Below the pieces are notes generated by a model that saw nothing but the letters and a program-made list of their open reading frames with translations, had not been told where the DNA came from and did no database searches. A stretch of DNA of 64,000 bases from contig OZ220688.1 in NCBI GenBank assembly GCA_965116445.1, positions 3,286,001-3,350,000 of the forward strand. The letters run 5' to 3'. The translations under genes and the position numbers were made by a program. This DNA comes from Multivorans sp965116445 (GTDB taxonomy: Bacteria; Acidobacteriota; Thermoanaerobaculia; Multivoradales; Multivoraceae). Shown here in pieces: positions 10,104-16,650 of the stretch (position 1 is its first letter; each line of letters starts with the position of its first letter).

Positions 10104-10137
10104 GTCCGCAGTGCCGAGAGAAGCCTGCGGACTCGGC
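10104..10137 (+). other. Alternative hairpins in the amt-amidohydrolase spacer
   Basis: GTCCGCA (10104-10110) is complementary to TGCGGAC (10126-10132). The loop sequence GCCGA (10113-10117) is complementary to TCGGC (10133-10137). The two pairings exclude each other in a simple fold. The element lies after the amt stop and 25 bp before the amidohydrolase start, so it could be a terminator-like stem or a weak translational control element. There is no T-tract. Confidence 0.3.
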
Positions 10138-10162
10138 GTTCTGTGCGTGGGAGACTGAGTCA

Positions 10163-11236
10163 TTGAAGATTCCTGTTGCCGCGGTAGCCGTTCTGGCCGT
10201 CGCCTGGGCCGCGGTTTTCGCGGCCGGGGCGGAGGAGCCGGGAGGGAAGGGGCCGTCGTTCCACGACGTCCACTTCCACCTGACGAACTACGTCCAGCGC
10301 GGGATCTCGCTCAGCGAGTTCCTCGAAACAGCGGGCAGCGAAGTCGGCCGCACGGCCGTCTTCGGCATCCCGCTGCAGCAGAAGTGGGACTACTTCGAGT
10401 CGGGCGAGCGGGCGCCGGACTACTACCTGCACTCGGATGCGGCGCTCTACTACTACTCGTTCGTCGACGCGATCATCGCCGAGGAGTACCAGTTGCTGCC
10501 GCCGGAGGACCAGGCCCGCTTCGACCCGATGATCACGGGGTTCAACCCGACGGACATGTACGCCGCGGACCACATCCGGCGCGTGCTGGAGCATTATCCG
10601 GGCGTGTTCTCGGGAATCGGCGAGTTCTCGATTCACAAGGAGTTCGTGACTTCGAAGATTGTCGGCCATACGGCGAGTCTGCGGAACCCGGCACTAGACC
10701 GGGTGTTCGACTTCGCTGCCGAGGCGGGCCTGGCGGTCATCTTCCACAACGACATCGATGTCGTGCTGCCCACGGACGCGCACGAGCCGGTTCATCTGGA
10801 GCCCGTGCGGGAGCTCTTTCGGACGCACTCCGACGTCACGATCATCTGGGCACACACCGGGCTGGGCCGGTTCGTGGCGCCCGCCGGGAATCACATGGAC
10901 CTGCTTGACGCGTTGCTCTCGGACAAGGCGTTCGCCCACGTGTACTGCGACCTGTCATGGGACGAAGTGGCGAAGTACATCGTCCGGGACGAGGCCGTGC
11001 TCGAGGCCTGGGTTGCGCTGCTGGAGCGCTACCCCGACCGGTTCCTGTTCGGCACGGACTCCGTTGCACCGGAGGACCGCGACAGGTACCTGAAGACGTG
11101 GCGTGACTACGAGCCGCTCCGGGAACGGCTCAGCGAAGCCACGCTGCACGCGTTGACGATCGGTAACTACGAGCGCATCTTCGACGAAGCGAACCGCAAG
11201 GTGCGGGAATGGGAAGCAAAGGAGCTGGCGAAATGA
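10163..11236 (+). CDS. Secreted amidohydrolase (metal-dependent, TIM-barrel)
   Basis: 357 residues from a TTG start, chosen because it gives a clean signal peptide (KIPVAAVAVLAVAWAAVFAAG). The mature protein begins with HDVHFHLTNY, the HxH metal motif of the amidohydrolase superfamily. It continues with an IGEFSIHKEF segment, VIFHNDID, IIWAHTGLGRF and the distal aspartate in FLFGTDSV. This set matches amidohydrolase-2/decarboxylase-like enzymes rather than urease types. The substrate is unknown. The stop codon overlaps the start of the downstream CmcJ-type gene (ATGA), so the two are translationally coupled. Confidence 0.85.
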   Translation: MKIPVAAVAVLAVAWAAVFAAGAEEPGGKGPSFHDVHFHLTNYVQRGISLSEFLETAGSEVGRTAVFGIPLQQKWDYFESGERAPDYYLHSDAALYYYSFVDAIIAEEYQLLPPEDQARFDPMITGFNPTDMYAADHIRRVLEHYPGVFSGIGEFSIHKEFVTSKIVGHTASLRNPALDRVFDFAAEAGLAVIFHNDIDVVLPTDAHEPVHLEPVRELFRTHSDVTIIWAHTGLGRFVAPAGNHMDLLDALLSDKAFAHVYCDLSWDEVAKYIVRDEAVLEAWVALLERYPDRFLFGTDSVAPEDRDRYLKTWRDYEPLRERLSEATLHALTIGNYERIFDEANRKVREWEAKELAK

Positions 11237-12495
11237 GTGCGAATCACGTTGCGACGGCCATGGAGACAGCCACACCGGCCTATGTGCCTCCCCTGCAACT
11301 CACAAAGGGGCAGCCGCCGCCCATTGCCGCGAACGGAGGCCTGTCCTACATGTCGTTCGACCGGGACGGGGATGCGGGAACCGCCGCGGCGACGGAGGCG
11401 ACCTTCACCCAGGTCGCCGAGGGGCACGAGAAGGTGTTTGCGGACATGCTCGACAATGCCCCTTCCGGACCGATCGAGACCAGGTGGGGCCTCGGGTTTC
11501 GCCGCTACAGAGAGTGTCTCGAGTACATCCGGGCGAAGAACATCGAAGCTCCTGAAGGCGGCCTGGCGCTGCCGCTGCGTTACTCGGTGCGCGAGGAGCC
11601 TTCCTACTCGATCGTCTCGTCCAACGCGCTCTGGCGGGATCCGGCGCGACAGGCCGACGCAAGAGCGTTGCGCCAGTACGAACGGGACATCGCGCGGGGG
11701 TGCCTGTACTTCCCGCACGTGATGCGCGACGCGCGACGAATCGGGGAGGTCTACCCGGGGCTTGAGCCCGACAGCGCCGAGTGCATGGACAAGCTTGGCC
11801 TGTCGCTGGCGCACTGTGAGTCCAGGTGCGAGAACTTCTACGACGCGGCGGAGGTGGAACGCGTGTTCTACCCGGAGATGGAGAAGCTCCTCCTGGAGTT
11901 CTTCCCGGATGCGACCGATGCGTTCGTGTACAACCACGACGTGTTCGACAAGGACTACCAGGGAGACCGGACGGAGGATCAGGACAACAAGAACCCCGGT
12001 GTGAACGCCAACTACGCGAACCTCGTGCACAACGACCTGAACGACAACAGCGGCCGCGTACGCTGCCGCGAGCTGCTCACCAGGAACCTGCGGAACTTCG
12101 GGCGCGAGCAGCACTACACCGAAGAGCAGGCGGATGAGAAGATGTCGACGCGGTTCATGTCGATCAATCTCGCGAAACCGATGGAGACCGTGCGCCAGAA
12201 TCCCTTCGTGCTCTGCGCCTGGCCGTCGTTCGCGGACCAGCCGTACATCACGAACTACCGCATCTACGATGACCGCGTCGGTGAGACCACGCGCTTCACC
12301 TACCGCCCGCACCACGAGTGGTACTGGTTTCCCCAGCAGACGCCCACCGAGGTCTCGATGCTCAAGTGCTACGACTCGGTTACCGACGGCTCCGTCTCGC
12401 GTTGGTCGTTCCACACGGCTTGCATCGACCCGACCGCGCCCGACGATGCTCCCTGCCGGAGGAACGTCGTCGTTCGTTCCTACGTGTTCTTCTAG
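11233..12495 (+). CDS. CmcJ/NvfI-family oxidoreductase (putative Fe(II)/2OG-type)
   Basis: 420 residues from the ATG at 11233, which overlaps the amidohydrolase TGA; a farther upstream ATG at 11209 is possible but would overlap by 28 bp. The second half matches the CmcJ/AsaB/NvfI family: LVHNDLNDNS supplies the HxD-type pair, WYWFPQQTPTEVSMLKCYDS is the family signature, and RWSFHTA supplies the distal histidine. Characterised relatives act in cephamycin methoxylation and fungal meroterpenoid or toxin pathways. No leader is visible, so it is probably cytoplasmic, unlike its coupled partner. The substrate is unknown. Confidence 0.8.
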   Translation: MSANHVATAMETATPAYVPPLQLTKGQPPPIAANGGLSYMSFDRDGDAGTAAATEATFTQVAEGHEKVFADMLDNAPSGPIETRWGLGFRRYRECLEYIRAKNIEAPEGGLALPLRYSVREEPSYSIVSSNALWRDPARQADARALRQYERDIARGCLYFPHVMRDARRIGEVYPGLEPDSAECMDKLGLSLAHCESRCENFYDAAEVERVFYPEMEKLLLEFFPDATDAFVYNHDVFDKDYQGDRTEDQDNKNPGVNANYANLVHNDLNDNSGRVRCRELLTRNLRNFGREQHYTEEQADEKMSTRFMSINLAKPMETVRQNPFVLCAWPSFADQPYITNYRIYDDRVGETTRFTYRPHHEWYWFPQQTPTEVSMLKCYDSVTDGSVSRWSFHTACIDPTAPDDAPCRRNVVVRSYVFF

Positions 12496-12496
12496 G

Positions 12497-12526
12497 AGTC
12501 AGGGCAGCGCGTGCGCTGCGCTGACT
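12497..12526. terminator. Hairpin directly after the CmcJ-type gene
   Basis: AGTCAG-g-GCAGCG-cgtg-CGCTGC-g-CTGACT forms a near-perfect 12-bp stem starting 2 bp after the TAG stop at 12493-12495. There is no T-run, so intrinsic termination is uncertain. It may act with the larger nested hairpin that follows. Confidence 0.5.
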
Positions 12527-12531
12527 CGCAG

Positions 12532-12596
12532 GGAACCGGCCGCGTACTGGGTGCGCCGGCCTTCTGGCCGGCATCCGCTTCAAGGCGGCCGGTTCC
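12532..12596. repeat. Nested REP-like hairpin, copy 1
   Basis: Outer arms GGAACCGGCCGC (12532-12543) and GCGGCCGGTTCC (12585-12596) are perfect inverted repeats. Between them is a palindrome of GCCGGCC and GGCCGGC with a TTCT loop (12555-12572). The segment 12550-12576, read on the minus strand, matches 14871-14898 almost base for base. It lies between convergent genes, typical of REP elements or bidirectional terminators. Confidence 0.65.
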
Positions 12597-12610
12597 ATGC
12601 AAGGCTGCGC

Positions 12611-14008
12611 CTACTTCGGCTGCAACTCCGACAACCGCAGTGTCCTGCCCAGCAGGCTCCGGTTCGCGGCGGTGCGCAACTCGATCCGGATCGCCGGGTC
12701 GGCCTGGGTCCAGTCGATTTCCATGTAGCCGAAGTTCGGCTCCGTGGTCGGACTGCCGACGCGGTGGCGGTTGGGGCCGATGCCGGCGCCGCGGCGGTTG
12801 AGCGAACTCGAGGTGATGTCCCAGAGAGGGTACGCAAGTTCCCCGTCCAGGCGGGAGACCTCGGACCAGGGCGTGTCGCCACTGAGCAGGAGGACGCCGT
12901 TCGCGCGGGTGGTCCGGATCAGGTCGATCAGCCGCCTTCGTTCGAGCGGCATGTTGGCCCAGCTCTCCCAGCCGCTGAACTCCATGACGAAGGGGATGCT
13001 CGTCACGATCAGGCGCAGGTCGGCCGGCTGACGGAGTTGCTCCTCGATCCAACGCCACTGTTCCTCGCCCAGCATCCGGGCGCGTTGGTGGTCGTTGGGC
13101 AGGTAGGGACCCATGCCGCGTGCTTCGCGGTCCGCGGCCTCGTTGGGTGAAACGCGCCACAGCGGTCCGCGGTGGTAGCGGGTATCGAGCAGGATGACCT
13201 GGAGGCGACGTCCCGGCGGTCCGAAGCGCTGCGACGTGTAGATGCCCTGCTTCCCGCGCCGTGCCGATCCGGGAGGAACCTCCCAGAAGTCCAGGAACAC
13301 CCGCTGCGACTCGGCCCGTTGCGCAAAGTCGGCGCCGCCGTCCTCGCGGCCGAAGTCCAGGTCGTTCCAGGTGGCCAGGAAGCGGCTCTGTCCGCGCAAC
13401 TCGGCAAACCCCGGTTTCGCGGCTAGCTTCTCGTACTGGAGACGAAGTTCGTCCATGTCGTCCGTGCCGGCGAGGACGCTGTTGCCGAGCATCAGCATGA
13501 GCTGGGGCTGGAGCGCGAGCACCGTGCTCCACACCGGTTGCGACCGGTCCTGATCGGCGCCGGAACCGAAGGCGACGCGGCGGACCACCTCCCGGGTCAG
13601 GGTGTCCGCGGCGCGGCGGCGGCGGTGGAGGGACCACACGTAGGCGGTCAGAGCGTCGACGTCGGGTTCGTCGAGCCTCATGCCGCCGAACGGCCACATC
13701 TCATACTTGCCGCGGAAGCGACGGCCCGCGCCGTGCCGGAACCCGGTTTCGATCGCCTGGCGCACGGCCGTCAGTGAGCCGTCGCCGTGGAGCCACTCGT
13801 CGTCCGTCAGGTCCGGGCCGCGGCGGTTCCCCTGCCCCTCCCAGTGGTGACAAACGGGACACGTTCCCTGGCGGTAGATCACGGCGCCGCGTTCGATCGC
13901 CAGCGGATCGGCGACCGCCGCACGCGCGGGACCGGCGGCCGGCGCCACAAGGCCCAGGAGGATGCAGAGCCAACCAGGCGACCGAAGGCGGGGTAGCGGG
14001 CTCGGCAT
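12611..14008 (-). CDS. Cytochrome c domain fused to a PhoD-like phosphatase domain lacking metal ligands
   Basis: 465 residues from the ATG at 14008, chosen because it opens a signal peptide (LCILLGLVAPAAG...ARA); the ATG at 14059 adds 17 residues before it. A monoheme cytochrome c domain (about 35-130) carries CPVCH at residues 50-54 and a candidate axial Met in MWPFGGM. Residues ~145-460 align by eye with the PhoD/BBP-type phosphatase family (LLDTRY, MLGEEQW, ESWANMP.ER, ITSSSL). The catalytic positions are changed: the usual GSC reads GSG, GDNVYGD reads GNSVLAG, WDDHD reads WNDLD, and LSGDxH reads LSGDTP. It is probably a periplasmic heme protein with a non-catalytic PhoD-like fold; its role is unknown. 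Confidence 0.75.
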   Translation of the reverse strand: MPSPLPRLRSPGWLCILLGLVAPAAGPARAAVADPLAIERGAVIYRQGTCPVCHHWEGQGNRRGPDLTDDEWLHGDGSLTAVRQAIETGFRHGAGRRFRGKYEMWPFGGMRLDEPDVDALTAYVWSLHRRRRAADTLTREVVRRVAFGSGADQDRSQPVWSTVLALQPQLMLMLGNSVLAGTDDMDELRLQYEKLAAKPGFAELRGQSRFLATWNDLDFGREDGGADFAQRAESQRVFLDFWEVPPGSARRGKQGIYTSQRFGPPGRRLQVILLDTRYHRGPLWRVSPNEAADREARGMGPYLPNDHQRARMLGEEQWRWIEEQLRQPADLRLIVTSIPFVMEFSGWESWANMPLERRRLIDLIRTTRANGVLLLSGDTPWSEVSRLDGELAYPLWDITSSSLNRRGAGIGPNRHRVGSPTTEPNFGYMEIDWTQADPAIRIELRTAANRSLLGRTLRLSELQPK

Positions 14009-14135
14009 GCGCAAAATGTACCGTACCGGTAGGAACCCGGGTGGCGCGGGACGCGCCACACGCGAACCAGTCCGTGCGCCCGTCCGTCGGGCGCACGGAT
14101 GACAGGTCCCGCGATTCGTTGTACTTTGCGCGTGG

Positions 14136-14828
14136 ATGTGTGAACGGCCGGGCGCGGGTGCGCCGTGGGGGTACGACGCGGACGATGGTCCGGGGCTGTG
14201 GGCCGGGCTTGACCCGGCGTACGCGACGTGCGCCCTGGGAACCGAGCAGTCTCCGATCGACCTGGCCGGCGGCCAGCGAGCCGATCTGCCGGAGGTCGAG
14301 TTCGACTACCGGCAGGCCAGCGCGACGATCGAGAACACGGGGCACGGCATCCAGGTGAACCCGGTCCCCGGCAGCGGCATCGTGCTCGACGGGGTCCGGT
14401 ACGAACTGCGCCAGTTCCACTTCCACCGCGAAAGCGAGCACACGGTCGAAGGTGCGCGGTTGGCGCTGGAGATGCATCTTGTGCACGAGAGCGCCGACGG
14501 CGCGCTCGCGGTCGTCGGTGTTCTGCTCGACGAAGGCGGGGAGAACGACGCCCTGAAGCCGGTCTGGGATCATCTTCCGACCCGACTCACGCAGCCGCAC
14601 GCGATGCCGAGTGACCTCGACCTCGCGTCACTGCTGCCCGACGACCGGACCTCGTGGCGGTACCGGGGCTCGCTCACCACGCCGCCCTGCACCGAAGGGG
14701 TCGCATGGGTGGTCCTTACCGAGGTGCTGTCGATCTCGTCCGGCCAGATCGAAGCGTTCGCGGCGATCTATCCGAACAACTACCGGCCCGTTCAGCCTCT
14801 CGGGGAGCGTGTGTTGTATCGAGGCTGA
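14136..14828 (+). CDS. Alpha-class carbonic anhydrase without signal peptide
   Basis: 230 residues. Alpha carbonic anhydrase is shown by EQSPIDL near residue 37, the zinc motif FHFHRESEH (ligands H95 and H97), EMHLVH (third ligand H114), the GH.IQV position equivalent to the proton-shuttle His (H70), and SLTTPPCTEGV. It hydrates CO2 to bicarbonate. The N-terminus (MCERPGAGAPWGYD) starts almost directly in the mature fold. The in-frame sequence back to the stop at 14100 contains no other ATG, GTG or TTG, so no leader can be restored. Bacterial alpha-CAs are usually periplasmic; here a cytoplasmic site or a lost leader is implied. Divergent from the cytochrome-PhoD gene. Confidence 0.93.
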   Translation: MCERPGAGAPWGYDADDGPGLWAGLDPAYATCALGTEQSPIDLAGGQRADLPEVEFDYRQASATIENTGHGIQVNPVPGSGIVLDGVRYELRQFHFHRESEHTVEGARLALEMHLVHESADGALAVVGVLLDEGGENDALKPVWDHLPTRLTQPHAMPSDLDLASLLPDDRTSWRYRGSLTTPPCTEGVAWVVLTEVLSISSGQIEAFAAIYPNNYRPVQPLGERVLYRG

Positions 14829-14870
14829 GTTTCGCGCCCAGCAGAGTGCCCGTGGGCCGGCAACGCACGC

Positions 14871-14898
14871 GGAATGCCGGCCAGATGGCCGGCGCACC
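14871..14898. repeat. REP-like palindrome, copy 2 (inverted relative to copy 1)
   Basis: The palindrome GCCGGCCA/TGGCCGGC with a two-base loop sits inside a 28-bp segment. That segment matches the reverse complement of 12550-12576 with one inserted base and one substitution. The two copies bracket the cytochrome-PhoD and carbonic anhydrase genes in opposite orientation. Confidence 0.65.
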
Positions 14899-14962
14899 TG
14901 TACCTTTGGGGGATGGATTCTGGTCCCTGTCCGAGGCCTTCCAAGAGGCGAGCAGTCGTCGA

Positions 14963-15057
14963 GGCTGCGGTAGCTGTGGGAAACCGGTCTGCCGGTTTTC
15001 CAAGGTCCGGCGGGAAACGGCTTGCCGTTTTCCGCGGGACCGGCAGCTTCCGCAGCC
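14963..15057. other. Three-way-junction-like inverted repeat cluster
   Basis: Outer arms GGCTGCGGTAGCTG (14963-14976) and CAGCTTCCGCAGCC (15044-15057) pair at 13 of 14 positions. Inside are two hairpins with related sequences: 14978-15001 (10-bp stem, TCTG loop) and 15004-15041 (18-bp arms with one mismatch, TT loop). Each contains a G-U compatible pair on the + strand. It could be an RNA structure or compound REP-like DNA in which the IS110 element inserted nearby. Confidence 0.5.
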
Positions 15058-15101
15058 GGCGTCGGGCCGGCGGGACCGGGCCAGAGTCCGGCAGATCAAG
15101 T

Positions 15102-15262
15102 CGGCAAGCAGCCAGGAGCGACCTCCGCGCACCGTGCATGAAGCACCTCACTGGGACCTGTGCCCTGGCTGCTTCGCCGCGACTGAGGCCCAGTGGGAAG
15201 TTGCGCCATCGAGCGCCAGTACAGGTACCAGGCCGTCGTCGCGGCGTTGCCGACAGGCACAG
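15102..15262 (+). ncRNA. Candidate IS110 bridge RNA region
   Basis: AAGCAGCCAGG (15106-15116) pairs perfectly with CCTGGCTGCTT (15164-15174). CGGC at 15102-15105 extends the stem with GCCG at 15176-15179 across one bulged base. Inside is a small GTGC/GCAC hairpin (about 15134-15146). CACTGGG (15149-15155) can also pair with CCCAGTG (15189-15195), and CTGTGCC with GGCACAG near 15158 and 15256. In IS110-group elements a bridge RNA of roughly 180 nt lies between the left end and the transposase, and this region fits in size and position. Assignment of target and donor loops was not possible. Confidence 0.4.
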
Positions 15263-15285
15263 AGTAACGCACGAGGAGGTGTGAC

Positions 15286-16557
15286 ATGACAGAAGCTTGG
15301 TTTGTCGGCGTGGACTGGGGATCGAAAGAGCACCATGTGTGTTTGCTCGATGCCCGCGGCAAGGTCGTCGGGCAGCGCGCCTTCGACCACAGCGGCGAGG
15401 GGCTCTCCGCCATGGCCGACTGGCTCCTGGTCCGCACCGGAAAACCGCCTGCCGAGGTCGGCGTCGCGATCGAAGTACCGCATGGGCCGGTGGTCGAGAG
15501 CCTGATGGAGCGGGGCTTCAACGTGCATTCCATCAACCCCAAGCAGCTCGACCGGTTCCGGGATCGATTCTCGGTCGCCGGCGCCAAGGACGACCGGCGC
15601 GACGCCAGGGTCCTCGCCACGGCCCTGCGCACCGACCCGGAGTGCCTGCGGCGACTTCAGGCGCCGGACGAAGTCACTCTCCAACTGCGCGCCTGGACTC
15701 GAGCCAGAAAACAGTTGGTCGAGGACCAGAAGCGGCTCTCGAATCAGATCCGCGACCTGCTCTGGCGCTACTACCCGCAGTTGCTCGAGGCCGTCAAGAA
15801 CGACGTCTCGGCTAAGTGGGCACTGGCCCTGTGGCGGCTCGTACCAACCCCGGCCAAGGCGCTCAGAGTGCGAGAAGAGACCATCGCGAAACTGCTCAAG
15901 AAGTACCGCATCCGGCGCCTTGACGCAGCTCAACTGCTCGCCCTCTTGCGCCAGCAGCCGATCGCCGTCGGACACGGCGTCGTCGATGCAGCCACCAGCC
16001 ACATCGACGCCCTGATGCCGGTGCTGAAAATCGTCAACCGGCAGATCGCGGACATCGACCAACGCCTGGACAGGATGACCCGCCAAATGGCCGAACCCGT
16101 CGTCGTCCAACAAACCGACGGCAGCACCACTCTCAAACATACCGACGCCGGCATCCTCCACTCCATCCCTGGAGTCGGAACCGTCGTCCTCGCCACACTG
16201 CTCGCAGAAGCACACGAACCGTTGCGACGAAAAGACCCACAGGCACTGCGCTGCCTGGCCGGCGCCGCGCCCGTCACCAAACGCTCCGGAAACAAGCTCC
16301 GCGTCGTCCGGCGACTCGCGGCCAACGAGCGCCTCGCCGATGCCGCACACCACTGGGCACGAGTCGCAGCACAACGCGACCCCATCAGCAACGCCAAGTG
16401 CAAACGCATGAGAGCCAGGGGACACCGCTATGGCCGAGCCCTCAGACAGGTCTCCGATCGACTCATCCACGTCGCCTGCGCCATGCTCCGGGACCGAGAA
16501 CTCTTCGACCCTCATCGAGCCCCCGCCCGATCTCGACTCCTGACGGAAGCAACCTGA
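15286..16557 (+). CDS. IS110-family transposase (bridge-RNA-type recombinase)
   Basis: 423 residues with an AGGAGG-type Shine-Dalgarno upstream. The N-terminal RuvC-like DEDD domain shows D10 in GVDWGSKEHH, E63 in IEVPHG, and the aspartate pair in KDDRRDA near 102-106. A coiled middle follows, then the C-terminal domain with HSIPGVG and the nucleophile region TKRSGNK, with the serine at residue 334. All key positions look intact, so the enzyme may be active. The family excises and inserts a circular element using a structured non-coding RNA encoded in the element. Confidence 0.95.
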   Translation: MTEAWFVGVDWGSKEHHVCLLDARGKVVGQRAFDHSGEGLSAMADWLLVRTGKPPAEVGVAIEVPHGPVVESLMERGFNVHSINPKQLDRFRDRFSVAGAKDDRRDARVLATALRTDPECLRRLQAPDEVTLQLRAWTRARKQLVEDQKRLSNQIRDLLWRYYPQLLEAVKNDVSAKWALALWRLVPTPAKALRVREETIAKLLKKYRIRRLDAAQLLALLRQQPIAVGHGVVDAATSHIDALMPVLKIVNRQIADIDQRLDRMTRQMAEPVVVQQTDGSTTLKHTDAGILHSIPGVGTVVLATLLAEAHEPLRRKDPQALRCLAGAAPVTKRSGNKLRVVRRLAANERLADAAHHWARVAAQRDPISNAKCKRMRARGHRYGRALRQVSDRLIHVACAMLRDRELFDPHRAPARSRLLTEAT

Positions 16558-16650
16558 ACTGCCAACCGAACGTGACACCACAAGACAAACCGACCGGACT
16601 CCAACAACCTACTCACACCACTTGCAAAATGGTGGGAAGTCCCAGTGGCG

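Larger units (their letters stand above)
14829..15285. other. 457-bp structured non-coding interval before the IS110 transposase
   Basis: No credible gene is present. The interval holds a REP-like palindrome (14871-14898), a three-way-junction-like fold (14963-15057), and a long bulged stem (15102-15179) close to the transposase. The first two probably belong to the host region and the last to the insertion sequence, but the left end of the element could not be fixed. Confidence 0.6.
15060..16640 (+). mobile_element. IS110-family insertion sequence (ends approximate)
   Basis: The element is defined by its 423-residue DEDD/serine transposase. IS110 elements lack long terminal inverted repeats and do not usually produce target duplications, so the ends cannot be fixed by eye. 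The right end must lie between the transposase stop (16557) and the stop codon of the neighbouring gene (16651). A 9-bp sequence GTGGGAAGT occurs at 15193-15201 and 16632-16640 and might mark shared core sequence. The left limit given assumes that the structured leader belongs to the element. Confidence 0.5.

Noticed and set aside
10104..10137. H-type pseudoknot (riboswitch-like) before the amidohydrolase
   Set aside because: The second stem would need to cross a 7-bp stem with no linker, which is sterically unlikely; kept only as alternative hairpins.
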